NCBI RefSeq assembly: GCF_004022265.1
Contig: NZ_SAVB01000027.1
Location: 1 to 64,000, forward strand
Source: Paenirhodobacter ferrireducens
GTDB taxonomy: Bacteria; Pseudomonadota; Alphaproteobacteria; Rhodobacterales; Rhodobacteraceae
Direction: 5' to 3'
DNA: 64,000 nt
Shown here: positions 1 through 8,405 of the stretch, in pieces
Layout of the letters: every line of letters begins with the position of its first letter
Numbering within the stretch: position 1 is the first letter of the stretch
Translations under genes and position numbers: made by a program
The notes under the pieces: model-generated
The model's database searches: none
What the model saw: the letters and a program-made list of their open reading frames with translations, nothing else
Told to the model about the DNA's origin: nothing

Positions 1-207
1 GTTGATGCAGCGGATCAGCGTCGACTTGCCCGAGCCCGAGGGCCCGGCGATGACGATCCGCTCGCCCCGGTTCACCGTCAGGTTCACGTCGCGCAGCACG
101 TGAAACGCGCCGTACCACTTGTTCATGTTCTCGATCTGGATCGCCACCTCGTCCGAGACCTGCAGCTTGCTGCGGTCGACGGGGCGCTCGATGTGCGGTT
201 CCGACAT
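1..207 (-). CDS. bztD: Polar amino-acid ABC transporter ATPase, N-terminal part (BztD/AapP type)
   Basis: Only the first 69 codons are in the window; the gene runs off the left edge. The visible protein ends shortly after a Walker A motif (GPSGSGKST), so it is the start of an ABC ATPase that would energise uptake of glutamate, glutamine, aspartate or asparagine with the two permeases next to it. The ATG at 207 follows an AAGGAG box seven bases upstream and lies 11 bases after the bztC stop, so it belongs to the same operon. Family assignment comes from the motif plus the four-gene context; the substrate is inferred. Confidence 0.9.
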   Translation of the reverse strand, partial: MSEPHIERPVDRSKLQVSDEVAIQIENMNKWYGAFHVLRDVNLTVNRGERIVIAGPSGSGKSTLIRCIN

Positions 208-218
208 GGGGGAACTCC

Positions 219-1532
219 TTAGCGATGGTCACGCTTCAGCTTGCGCTCGAGATACATCGAGTAGCGCGACATGCTGAAGTTGAGGATGAAGAAGATGGCG
301 CCGACGAAGATGAAGTGCTCCCAGTAGGTGCCCTTCCACGCGATGTCGGCGCGGATCGAATCGGGGATGGACTTCAGCGGCTCGAACAGGCCCACGAAGG
401 TGACGAGCGTGGTGTCCTTGAACATGCTGATGAAGGTCGAGACGATGCCCGGGATCGAGATCTTCAGCGCCTGCGGCAGGATCACCAGCCGCTGCGCCTT
501 CCAGTAGTCGAGACCAAGCGCATCGGCCGCCTCGTACTGCCCGCGCGGCAGCGCCGCGAGACCGCCGCGGATGACCTCGGCGATATAGGCGGCCGAGAAC
601 AGCGTGACGAGGATCATCACCCGCAAGATAATGTCGAAGTTGGTGCCCGGCGGCAGGAAGTAGTTCAGCAGAAGCGAGGCCACGAACAGCAGCGTGATCA
701 GCGGCACGCCGCGGATGAACTCGATGAACATGATCGAGAAGGTCTTGATCAGGAACATGTCCGACTGCCGGCCGAGCGCCAGCAGGATGCCGAGCGGCAG
801 CGACATCGCGATGCCGCCGGCGCCCAGCGTGATGGCGAGCAGGAAGCCGCCGAACTGGCGCGAGGCCACGGGCTCGAGCGCGATCGGCAGCACGCGGCCG
901 AGAACCGCATCGACCGGGCCCGGCACGAAGATCCAGAACAGCACCGCCGCGACGACGGCCCCCAGGATCGCGAGGATCATCCCCCAGCGGGCGAGGATCC
1001 GGGCCACCAGATAGCCCACGGCAAAGCCCGCGGCGATCATCACCACCGGCCAGATCGAGCCGCCCCAGAGCAGCCAGATGGCGAGCAGCGGGAACACGGC
1101 CGAGACCTTCAGCATCCCCCGCGGCAACTGGGTGAAGAGCACCGGCGCCACCGCGACGAGCATCAGCCCGAAGGTCAGCACCGGGCGCCAGAACAGCTCG
1201 GGCGGGTAGAAGCCGAAGATGAACTGCGTCCAGCGGGCATGGATCACGGCCCAGCAGGCGCCGGTCGCGCCCTCGCCCCAGCGCGCGGCGATGATCTGGC
1301 GGCATTCGGGCAACGAGGCCGCGTTCCACACGCCATGGCGGAACCAGGGGTAGAAATGGCTGGCGAGGCCCCAGATCAGCGCGATTCCCGCGAGGGTGAG
1401 GATCGTGTTCAGCCAGCCCGAGAACAGGTTCTCGCGCACCCATTTCGACACCCCCGTCTGCCGCGCCGGCGCGGGTTCGGGGGGAAGCATCGTCTTGCGG
1501 ACGAAGACGGCACTGTGCGACGTGTCACTCAT
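219..1532 (-). CDS. bztC: Amino-acid ABC transporter permease, BztC/AapM type
   Basis: 437-residue inner-membrane permease with many hydrophobic segments. The N-terminal half carries the extra membrane region typical of BztC/AapM, which makes it longer than ordinary HisM-type permeases. The C-terminal half is the conserved permease domain, with the EAA loop (EAADALGL..., around residues 333-342) that docks on the ATPase. It is expected to pair with BztB as a heterodimeric channel for acidic and amide amino acids. It starts one base after the bztB stop, which indicates co-translation. Confidence 0.92.
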   Translation of the reverse strand: MSDTSHSAVFVRKTMLPPEPAPARQTGVSKWVRENLFSGWLNTILTLAGIALIWGLASHFYPWFRHGVWNAASLPECRQIIAARWGEGATGACWAVIHARWTQFIFGFYPPELFWRPVLTFGLMLVAVAPVLFTQLPRGMLKVSAVFPLLAIWLLWGGSIWPVVMIAAGFAVGYLVARILARWGMILAILGAVVAAVLFWIFVPGPVDAVLGRVLPIALEPVASRQFGGFLLAITLGAGGIAMSLPLGILLALGRQSDMFLIKTFSIMFIEFIRGVPLITLLFVASLLLNYFLPPGTNFDIILRVMILVTLFSAAYIAEVIRGGLAALPRGQYEAADALGLDYWKAQRLVILPQALKISIPGIVSTFISMFKDTTLVTFVGLFEPLKSIPDSIRADIAWKGTYWEHFIFVGAIFFILNFSMSRYSMYLERKLKRDHR

Positions 1533-1533
1533 C

Positions 1534-2796
1534 TCAGCGCTCCTTCAGCCGGACCTTGTGGTTGTAGAGGTTCATCACCCCCGAGATCACCAGCGAGATC
1601 GCCAGGTAGATCAGCATCATCAGCAAGATCGCCTCGAGCTCGCGGCCGGTCTGGTTCAGCGTGATGCCGCCCAGCGTGCCGCGCAGGTCCATGTAGCCCA
1701 CCGCGATGGCGAGCGAGGAGTTCTTTGTCAGGTTCAGGAACTGCGAGATCAGCGGCGGCACGATCACCCGCAGCGCCTGCGGCAGGATCACCAGGCGCAT
1801 CGTCTTGCCCGGCCGCAGGCCAAGGGCGAAGGCGGCCTCGGTCTGGCCCTTGGAGATGGCGAGGATGCCGGCGCGCACGATCTCGGCGATGAAGGCACCG
1901 GTATAGAGCGACAGGCCGGCCCAGAGCGCGACGAAGGCGTTCGACACATTGGTGCCGCCGGTGAAGTTGAAGCCCTTGAGCGTGGGCCCGTGCAGCTGGA
2001 AGCCAAGCGCGGCCAGCAGCAGGGCGAGCGGCCCCAGAAGGAGCAGCAGGCTCTTCCACCAGGTCACCGGGCGGGCGCCGGTGGCATCCTGCACCGCGCT
2101 CGCATGGGCGAGCAGCCTGCGGTTCACCCAGATCGCGCCCGCGAGCACCAGCACGATCGCCAGCACGTTGAGCGAGACCGGCGCCAGCGCGGTGTCGATC
2201 ACGCCGAGCGAACGCTCGAAACTGACCGCGGGGATGGCGGTGTAGCGGTTGGTGAGGGCGATCGAGTCGAGGATCATCGAGGCATTCGCCTCGCCCGTCG
2301 CCGGGTTCACCTTGTAAGCGTTCGGCGCCGGCGTGATCTCGGTCAGCACCGCCATCGCGACCAGGATCCACAGCAGCACCGGGACGTTGCGGAAGGTCTC
2401 GACATAGACGGTCATCAGCCGCGCGACGAGCCAGTTCTTCGACAGACGCAGCACGCCGACGAAGATGCCGATCACCGTCGCCGTGGCGCAGCCGAGCAGC
2501 GATACCCAGATCGTGTTCAGCAGCCCCACCAGCATCGCCCGGGCATGGGTGTTGTCGTTGGTATAGGGGATCAGGTGCTGCGCGATGTCATAGCCCGCGC
2601 GGTTGTCAAGGAACCCGAAGTTGAAATCCTTGCCGAGAACCCTGAGGTTCTGGATCGTGTTGTCGACGAGCCAGCCCGCAGCCCCCATCACCACGATCAG
2701 CGTGATGACCTGGATGGTGAGCGAGCGGTATCGGGTGTCGTAGATAAGCTGACTGAGCCGGAACCCTCGGTCCGGCGCGTCGGATGCGCTGGTCAT
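1534..2796 (-). CDS. bztB: Amino-acid ABC transporter permease, BztB/AapQ type
   Basis: 420-residue integral membrane protein, partner of BztC. It has an N-terminal membrane segment (about residues 25-45), a long variable middle region and a C-terminal permease domain with the EAA motif (EAAFALGL, about residues 320-327) followed by the ILPQAL signature. It lies between the binding-protein gene and bztC, the usual Bzt/Aap order. A 127-bp gap containing a hairpin separates it from bztA, consistent with lower expression than the binding protein. Confidence 0.92.
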   Translation of the reverse strand: MTSASDAPDRGFRLSQLIYDTRYRSLTIQVITLIVVMGAAGWLVDNTIQNLRVLGKDFNFGFLDNRAGYDIAQHLIPYTNDNTHARAMLVGLLNTIWVSLLGCATATVIGIFVGVLRLSKNWLVARLMTVYVETFRNVPVLLWILVAMAVLTEITPAPNAYKVNPATGEANASMILDSIALTNRYTAIPAVSFERSLGVIDTALAPVSLNVLAIVLVLAGAIWVNRRLLAHASAVQDATGARPVTWWKSLLLLLGPLALLLAALGFQLHGPTLKGFNFTGGTNVSNAFVALWAGLSLYTGAFIAEIVRAGILAISKGQTEAAFALGLRPGKTMRLVILPQALRVIVPPLISQFLNLTKNSSLAIAVGYMDLRGTLGGITLNQTGRELEAILLMMLIYLAISLVISGVMNLYNHKVRLKER

Positions 2797-2885
2797 GGTG
2801 TATCCCCTGTTCCTGTCCGGTGTCCGGGCTTTTGCCCATGTGAGGTGGGGTCAGGCCCCGCCGGCAGGTTTGCTTTTCATGGCAG

Positions 2886-2910
2886 AGGGGCGCCGCGGTG
2901 CGACGCCCCT
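2886..2910 (-). terminator. Hairpin between bztA and bztB
   Basis: GC-rich inverted repeat (AGGGGCG ... CGCCCCT, with further near-complementary bases inside) directly after the bztA stop and before bztB. No T-tract follows, so it more likely acts as an mRNA-stabilising or attenuating structure that lets the binding protein exceed the permeases. Confidence 0.45.
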
Positions 2911-2923
2911 TGCAAGTGGTGGC

Positions 2924-3940
2924 TCAGCGGAACGGCGGGGCGTACATCAGCCCGCCCTGGGTCCACTGCGCGTTCAGACCACGGGCAAGGCCGATCGGGG
3001 TCGACTCGCCGATGGTGGCGGCGAAGATCTCGCCATAGTTGCCGCCGGCCTTGATCGCCTTTACGGCCCAGTCCTTCTCGAGACCAGTCATCGGCCCGAG
3101 ATCGCCGTCGACGCCGAGAATGCGGTTGATCTCCGGGTTCTCGGTGCCCTTGGCGAGCTCGTCGATATTGGCCGAGGTGATGCCATATTCCTCCGCCGCG
3201 ATCAGCGCGAAGAGGGTCCAGCGCACGATGTCGCCCCACTGGTTGTCGCCATGGCGCACGGCCGGCCCGAGCGGTTCCTTCGAGATGATTTCCGGCAGGA
3301 TGACGTGGTTTTCCGGATCGGCATAGGCGGCGCGGGTGGCGGCCAAGCCCGAGGCATCGGTGGTATAGGCATCGCAGGCGCCGGCCAGATACTGCTGTTC
3401 GCCCTCGGCGTTCGAATCAACCGCGATCGGCTGATAGGTCATGTTGTTCGCCTTGAAATAGTCGGCGAGGTTCATCTCGGTGGTGGTGCCGGTCTGGATG
3501 CAGACCGAGGCGCCGTCGAGCTCCTTGGCGGAGGTGATGCCGCTGTCCTTGCGCACCATGAAGCCCTGACCGTCGTAGTAGTTCACGCCGGCGAAATCCA
3601 TCTTCAGGTCGGTATCGCGCGAGAAGGTCCAGGTGGAGTTGCGCGCGAGCATGTCGACCTCGCCCGAGGTCAGCGCGGTGAAGCGGGTCTGGCCGGTGGT
3701 CGGCACATATTTGACCTTCGTCGGATCGCCCAGGACGGCAGCCGCGACAGCCTTGCACAGTGCAACGTCAAAGCCGGACCAGTTGCCGTTGGCATCGGGA
3801 GCGGCGAAGCCCACGAGGCCCGTGTTCACGCCGCAGTTCAGCACGCCGCGGGCCTTGACGTCCTCGAGCGTGGTCGCCGAAGCGATGCCCGCGGTCAGAC
3901 CGGCCGCCATCAGCGTGCCGAAGAATACCGATTTCTTCAT
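2924..3940 (-). CDS. bztA: Periplasmic amino-acid-binding protein, BztA/AapJ type
   Basis: 338 residues from the ATG at 3940. That start was chosen because it opens directly on a signal peptide (KK, hydrophobic core, cleavage after ASA near residue 22) and has an AGGAAGAGG box just upstream; an in-frame start 93 bases earlier would bury the signal. The mature part is a family 3 solute-binding protein (DVKARGVLNCGVNTGLVGF near its N-terminus, then a two-lobe fold). It should capture Glu/Gln/Asp/Asn-type amino acids in the periplasm and deliver them to BztBC. First gene of the bzt operon. Confidence 0.93.
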   Translation of the reverse strand: MKKSVFFGTLMAAGLTAGIASATTLEDVKARGVLNCGVNTGLVGFAAPDANGNWSGFDVALCKAVAAAVLGDPTKVKYVPTTGQTRFTALTSGEVDMLARNSTWTFSRDTDLKMDFAGVNYYDGQGFMVRKDSGITSAKELDGASVCIQTGTTTEMNLADYFKANNMTYQPIAVDSNAEGEQQYLAGACDAYTTDASGLAATRAAYADPENHVILPEIISKEPLGPAVRHGDNQWGDIVRWTLFALIAAEEYGITSANIDELAKGTENPEINRILGVDGDLGPMTGLEKDWAVKAIKAGGNYGEIFAATIGESTPIGLARGLNAQWTQGGLMYAPPFR

Positions 3941-4010
3941 GTGTACCTCTTCCTGAGTTTCCGCCAGCGGACGGCGGCAAAAGTGCCCCTGTGGGGTCTG
4001 GAACGTTATT

Positions 4011-4089
4011 TGGGGGTCGCCCCCAGTGACCAAGTTTGGTCCGAAGGATCAAAAAAGGTCAAGGGGAGTTGAACGACGCCGCGGCGTCG
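4011..4089 (-). promoter_or_regulatory. Palindrome-rich region upstream of bztA
   Basis: Three inverted repeats lie here: TGGGGG-TCG-CCCCCA (4011-4025), GACCAA-GT-TTGGTC (4028-4041) and a perfect 16-bp palindrome CGACGCCGCGGCGTCG (4074-4089). On the minus strand a TTGACC hexamer (4057-4062) is a possible -35, but the best -10 (CAAACT) is weak. The 16-bp palindrome may instead serve as the end of the ATP12-family transcript. The promoter call is tentative; the repeats are directly visible. Confidence 0.35.
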
Positions 4090-4154
4090 CCTGCCCAAAA
4101 CTCAGGCATATGAGTGAAAGACGGGCGCGAACGGCCCGCCGACGGCGCCGCGTC

Positions 4155-4868
4155 TTAAAGCGCGTGACGCATCCGCCAGAATCGTTCGGCATCGAGCAGC
4201 GCGGCGCGCTTGCGTTCGGCATGCGCGGCGGCCTCGTCGTCGGCGCCCCATTGCTCGGCCTGCCAGGTCTCGTCGATCTGCGCGATCGTCCAGGCCTCGT
4301 CCGCCGTCAGCCGCCCCTCGGCCACGGCAAGGCCCAGAACGAGCGAGCCGGTGAGGCCGACAAGATCATGCAGCGCCGCAAGCTGCCACTCGTCCATCGC
4401 CGCGACGCGGGCGGAAAGCGCTGCCAGCGCCGCCTCGGGCTGCGCCACCGGCACCACGCCCTGCGTCACCGCAAGCCGCGCGCCAAGCGCCGCCTCGGCC
4501 CAGTCGAGCAGCGGATCCCAATGCGCGGATTGCCGCGCCACCAGCTCGCGCGGGGCCTCAGCGCGATAGCACAGAAGGTCGGTGCCGCCATAGTCGGCGA
4601 TCAGCGCCGCGACTTCGGCATGCTGGCTGCGTACCTTGTCGATCGCGGCATTCGCACCGCGGGTGACCGGCATCGTCGCCGGATCGATCTTCTCGTCCTG
4701 CGCCTGCCATTCGCGCGCGATCGCCTCGGCCAGCGCCCGGCTCGGCACGACGAGCGGCGCCTTCGCCGGGGTCTTCACATGCCGCCCGTCGAGGGTAACG
4801 GCAAAGCCGCCCGGCACCTCGGCCACATCGGTCGCGGTCCAGAACCGTTTCGGTGCCCAGGCACTCAT
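4155..4868 (-). CDS. ATP12-family F1 ATPase assembly chaperone
   Basis: 237 residues, resembling alphaproteobacterial and mitochondrial ATP12, which chaperones the F1 alpha subunit during ATP synthase assembly. Recognised from the N-terminal KRFWTATDV...TLDGRHVKTPAK region, the VPSRALAEAIAREWQAQ block and the conserved tryptophan-containing middle (HWDPLLDWAE). I chose the ATG at 4868 because it overlaps the upstream stop as ATGA, the coupling used throughout this operon; an ATG two codons earlier is possible. Last gene of a crcB-rluC-HAD-ATP12 run. Confidence 0.85.
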   Translation of the reverse strand: MSAWAPKRFWTATDVAEVPGGFAVTLDGRHVKTPAKAPLVVPSRALAEAIAREWQAQDEKIDPATMPVTRGANAAIDKVRSQHAEVAALIADYGGTDLLCYRAEAPRELVARQSAHWDPLLDWAEAALGARLAVTQGVVPVAQPEAALAALSARVAAMDEWQLAALHDLVGLTGSLVLGLAVAEGRLTADEAWTIAQIDETWQAEQWGADDEAAAHAERKRAALLDAERFWRMRHAL

Positions 4869-5530
4869 GCGCATCCTCCCAGAAGCTCGTCCACCGCCGT
4901 CTCGAGCGCGGCGAAATCGTCGACCAGCCGGTCGGCACCGGCGGCCACGAGGTCCTCGGCCGGGTGATACCCCCAGCGGACCCCGATGGTGGCGACGCCC
5001 GCGGCGCGCCCCATCTCGATGTCATAGGTGGTGTCGCCGATCATCACCGCCTCGGCCGGATCGGCACCGGCATCCGCCAGCGCCGTCAGCACCATCGACG
5101 GATGCGGCTTCGAGGGGTGATCGTCCGCCACCTGCCGGGTGAAGAAGGTGCCCGTCAGCCCGTGATGGGCGATCAGCGCGTCAAGCCCGCGTCGCGACTT
5201 GCCGGTGGCGACGCCCAGCAGCAGGTCTTCGCGCCCCGACAGCCGATCGAGCGTCTCGGCCGCGCCGGCAAACAGCGGCGCAGGCTGCGCGATGCGGCGG
5301 TCCTGATAGCTTTTCTTGTAGAATTCGACGATCTCGGCGCGGGTCGCCGCGGGCAGCTCGGGCACCAGCTGCGCCACCGCCTCGGGCAGCGACAACCCGA
5401 CGATCGACAGCGTCGCGGCGCGCGAGGGCACCGGCAGGCCAAGCTGCGAGAAGCCCCAGTCCATCGAGGCGCAAATCTGCGCCGCGCTGTCCGAGAGCGT
5501 GCCATCGACGTCGAAGATGACGAGCTTCAT
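4865..5530 (-). CDS. HAD-superfamily hydrolase (phosphoglycolate phosphatase-like)
   Basis: 221 residues with all four HAD motifs: DVDGT at 7-11 (nucleophile D7, acid D9), a TGKS motif near 109-112, lysine 141 in KPHP, and GDTTYD at 165-170 giving the metal-binding aspartates. The helical cap after motif I is of subclass IA, as in Gph and PpaX. A small phosphorylated metabolite is the likely substrate, but the sequence does not fix which one. It overlaps rluC upstream and ATP12 downstream by ATGA junctions. Confidence 0.88.
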   Translation of the reverse strand: MKLVIFDVDGTLSDSAAQICASMDWGFSQLGLPVPSRAATLSIVGLSLPEAVAQLVPELPAATRAEIVEFYKKSYQDRRIAQPAPLFAGAAETLDRLSGREDLLLGVATGKSRRGLDALIAHHGLTGTFFTRQVADDHPSKPHPSMVLTALADAGADPAEAVMIGDTTYDIEMGRAAGVATIGVRWGYHPAEDLVAAGADRLVDDFAALETAVDELLGGCA

Positions 5531-6588
5531 TCAAGCTCCTCGAACGGATCGGCGGGCACGTCATTCTCGTACCAGCCCAGCGTCTTCCAGGTGCGCTGCA
5601 TGTGCGACGGCAGGGGGGCGACCACGGTGATGCGCTTCTTGGTGATCGGATGGTCGAAGCTGATCTGGCGCGCATGCAGGTGCAGCTTGCGCGAGATCTC
5701 GCCGCCGAGCTGCGCGCCCCAGCCGTCGCCCAGGTTCTCCTGCCCCGAGCCACCATACTTGCCATCGCCGATGATCGGGTGCCCCATCTCGGCCATATGC
5801 GCGCGCAGCTGGTGGGTGCGGCCGGTGATCGGCACCAGCGCAACCCAGCTCACCCGCGTGCCGAGCGAATCGAGCACGGCATAATCGGTGGTGGCGCGTT
5901 TCGCCCCCTCGGTCGCGTCGACCTTCGAGGGATGGATGCAGATCATCTTCTCGCCCTCGCCGCCGCGGCCATGGCCCGGCGCCTTGACGAGGCCATAGCG
6001 CACCGTACCCATCTTCGGGTTCGGCACGCCCGCGACCGCCGCCCAATAGATCTTGCGCGTGGTCTTCAGCCGGAACGCCTCGGACAGATGCCGCGCGATG
6101 CGGTCGGTGCGCGCGACCAGCAGCACCCCCGAGGTGTCCTTGTCGAGCCGGTGCACCATCTTCGGCCGGTCCTTGTAGCCGAAGCGCAGCGCGTCGAGCA
6201 GGCCGTCGACATGGCGGTCGCCCTGCCCCGAGCCGCCCTGCGAGGGCAGCCCCGGCGGCTTGTTCAGCGCAATGATGTGCTCGTCCTTCCACAGCACGCA
6301 GGACTGGATCATCGCCGCATCGGCATCCGAGATCTGCAGCCCCTCGCGGCGCTCGTCCGAGCGGCGCGGCGCGGCGGCGGCATCTGGCAGCGGCGGCACG
6401 CGCACCTCCTGCCCCGGCGCGACGCGGCTGTTCGCCTTGACCCGCCCGCCATCGACGCGCAACTCGCCCTTGCGGCACATCTTCTCGATCGCGCCCTGCG
6501 TCAGCTGCGGAAAGCGTTTCTTCAGCCAGCGGTCGAGACGGCTGTCGCCCTCGGCCTCGGTCACCCGGATCGTCTGCACAGCGCTCAT
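5527..6588 (-). CDS. rluC: RluA/RluC-family 23S rRNA pseudouridine synthase
   Basis: 353 residues. An N-terminal S4 RNA-binding domain (about residues 16-65) is followed by a pseudouridine synthase domain with the catalytic HRLDKDTSG motif at 146-154 (Asp149 the presumed nucleophile). Two-domain architecture and length match RluC/RluD-type enzymes that modify large-subunit rRNA; RluC is the more likely of these but not certain. The ATG at 6588 overlaps the crcB stop as ATGA; the longer open frame upstream lies inside crcB and is not used. Confidence 0.85.
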   Translation of the reverse strand: MSAVQTIRVTEAEGDSRLDRWLKKRFPQLTQGAIEKMCRKGELRVDGGRVKANSRVAPGQEVRVPPLPDAAAAPRRSDERREGLQISDADAAMIQSCVLWKDEHIIALNKPPGLPSQGGSGQGDRHVDGLLDALRFGYKDRPKMVHRLDKDTSGVLLVARTDRIARHLSEAFRLKTTRKIYWAAVAGVPNPKMGTVRYGLVKAPGHGRGGEGEKMICIHPSKVDATEGAKRATTDYAVLDSLGTRVSWVALVPITGRTHQLRAHMAEMGHPIIGDGKYGGSGQENLGDGWGAQLGGEISRKLHLHARQISFDHPITKKRITVVAPLPSHMQRTWKTLGWYENDVPADPFEELE

Positions 6589-6965
6589 GCCAATACCCAT
6601 CTCATCAGATGCACCCCGAAGATCAGCCCGGCCAGCGCCGCGCCCACGGAGGCAAACACGTAAAAGGCCGCATGGCCCACATCGCCCCGCTCGATCAGCG
6701 TCCAGGCCTCGAGCGAGAAGGAGGAGAAGGTGGTGAAGCCGCCGAGAATGCCCGTCGCGAGAAAGGCGTTCCAATGCGTCAGTTCCTTCTGCCCCAGAAA
6801 GGTCACCAGCGCCCCCATGACGACGGACCCGAGGATGTTCACGAAGATCACCCCGAGCGGAATCGTCTGTGGGCCGAGCGCACGCAGGATCGCCACGCCC
6901 GAGAGGTAGCGCGCCGAGGCGCCGAGGGCCCCTCCGAGCGCGACCTGGAAAACGGTGGACAGCAT
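6585..6965 (-). CDS. crcB: CrcB/Fluc fluoride exporter
   Basis: 126-residue membrane protein with four hydrophobic segments and the family hallmark GGFTTFSSFS in the third. CrcB proteins form dual-topology dimers that let fluoride leave the cell. I chose the ATG at 6965 (MLSTVF...) because it opens on the first membrane helix and is preceded by a GGAGAG box; the longer frame begins inside rarA. First of four ATGA-coupled genes. A TTGACA hexamer lies just after the rarA stop, but no good -10 follows it. Confidence 0.9.
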   Translation of the reverse strand: MLSTVFQVALGGALGASARYLSGVAILRALGPQTIPLGVIFVNILGSVVMGALVTFLGQKELTHWNAFLATGILGGFTTFSSFSLEAWTLIERGDVGHAAFYVFASVGAALAGLIFGVHLMRWVLA

Positions 6966-7009
6966 GGGTCTCTCCTTTGCCGCCCTCAAAGCCTCCGGGG
7001 GCCGGAATG

Positions 7010-8320
7010 TCAAGTTTTGCGCTTGTCGCGCAGCTTCGCGAACCAGTCGACGCGCTTCTTCAGCTCGCGCTCGAAACCGCGCTCGACCGGGGCATAGAAG
7101 ACCGGGCGCTTCATCGTCTCGGGGAAGTAGTTCTGTCCCGAGAAGCCGTCCTCGGCGTCGTGGTCATACTGATAACCCGCACCAAAGCCCTGCTCTTCCA
7201 TCAGCCGGGTCGGCGCGTTCAGGATGTGGCGCGGCGGCGGTTCCGAACCTGTCTTCTTCGCCGCCGCCCGCGCCGCCTTGTAGGCGACATAGCCCGCGTT
7301 CGACTTCGGCGCGAGGGCGAGATAGATCACCGCCTGGGCAAGCGCGAGTTCGCCCTCGGGCGAGCCGAGGCGTTCATAGGTCTCCCAGGCGTGCAGGCAC
7401 ACGGTCTGCGCCTGCGGATCGGCAAGGGCGATATCCTCGACCGCCATCCGCACCAGCCGCCGGGCCAGGAAACGCGGGTCCTCGCCCCCCTCGAGCATCC
7501 GCGCATACCAGTAAAGCGCCGCATCCGGGTCCGAGCCGCGCACCGATTTGTGCAGCGCCGAAATCAGGTTGTAATGCTCGTCGCCCGACTTGTCGTATTT
7601 CGCCGCCCGCCGCATCAGCCGCGCCGACAGCGCCTCCGTGTCAAGCGGCGCGGCGACCTTCCAGGCCATCACCTGCTCGATCAGGTTCAGCAGCGCCCGC
7701 CCGTCGCCATCGGCCATCTCGAGCAGCGCCTCGCGCGCCGGCGCCTTGAGCGGCAGCGCCCGGTCAAGCGCCTTCTCGGCGCGCTGCGCGAGGCGCTCGA
7801 GGCTTGCAAGGCTCAGCCGCTCGAGGATCAGCACCTGCGCGCGCGACAGCACGGCGGCGTTCAGCTCAAAGCTCGGGTTCTCGGTCGTCGCACCCACGAG
7901 AAGGATGGTGCCATCCTCCATGTAGGGCAGAAAGCTGTCCTGCTGCGCCTTGTTGAAACGGTGGATCTCGTCGACGAAGAGCAGCGTGCCCTTGCCCTGC
8001 GAGAAGCGCAGCTTCGCCGCCTCGAACACCTTGCGCAACTCCGGCACGCCGGTGAAGATCGCCGAGATCTGCACGAAGGCGCGGTCGGTTTCGGACGCCA
8101 GAAGCCGGGCGATCGTCGTCTTGCCGACGCCGGGCGGGCCCCACAGGATGATCGACGAGAGCGAGCCCGCAGCCAGCATCGCGCCAAGCGGTGCCTCGGG
8201 GCCAAGCACATGTTCCTGCCCGATCACCTCGGCAAGGTGTTGCGGGCGGATCCGGTCCGCGAGCGGGCGCGGCGCCTCGTGCGCGGGCTCCCGGGTGGGG
8301 CTGTCGAAAAGGTCGGACAT
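7010..8320 (-). CDS. rarA: Replication-associated recombination protein A (AAA+ ATPase)
   Basis: 436 residues of the RarA/MgsA family, a clamp-loader-like AAA+ ATPase that acts at stalled replication forks. Walker A (GPPGVGKTT, 61-69), Walker B with DEIH (117-120), a sensor 1 region (GATTENPSFE) and a C-terminal helical tetramerisation domain with the family pattern SDPDAALYWYARMLEGGEDP are all present. Length is normal. Located 44 bases upstream of crcB; it may feed transcription into that operon. Confidence 0.93.
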   Translation of the reverse strand: MSDLFDSPTREPAHEAPRPLADRIRPQHLAEVIGQEHVLGPEAPLGAMLAAGSLSSIILWGPPGVGKTTIARLLASETDRAFVQISAIFTGVPELRKVFEAAKLRFSQGKGTLLFVDEIHRFNKAQQDSFLPYMEDGTILLVGATTENPSFELNAAVLSRAQVLILERLSLASLERLAQRAEKALDRALPLKAPAREALLEMADGDGRALLNLIEQVMAWKVAAPLDTEALSARLMRRAAKYDKSGDEHYNLISALHKSVRGSDPDAALYWYARMLEGGEDPRFLARRLVRMAVEDIALADPQAQTVCLHAWETYERLGSPEGELALAQAVIYLALAPKSNAGYVAYKAARAAAKKTGSEPPPRHILNAPTRLMEEQGFGAGYQYDHDAEDGFSGQNYFPETMKRPVFYAPVERGFERELKKRVDWFAKLRDKRKT

Positions 8321-8370
8321 GGTGGCCCACAGTATCGCCCCGGCGCCCGGGACGGAAGGGGCAGATCGGA

Positions 8371-8388
8371 GCGGGCCCGAAGGCCCGC
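8371..8388 (-). terminator. Hairpin between luxI-type gene and rarA
   Basis: Perfect inverted repeat GCGGGCC-CGAA-GGCCCGC just after the AHL synthase stop. On the transcribed strand the loop is a stable UUCG tetraloop, but no T-tract follows, so termination is uncertain. Confidence 0.4.
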
Positions 8389-8405
8389 CCCCGCATCGGC
8401 AACGT

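Noticed and set aside
225-1664. Plus-strand open frame opposite bztC
   Set aside because: Shadow of the permease; the minus-strand gene has transmembrane segments and the EAA motif.
6966-7009. Possible fluoride riboswitch before crcB
   Set aside because: Only 44 bases separate rarA and crcB and I could not find the conserved fluoride-riboswitch core; the gap is also too short for the full motif plus expression platform.
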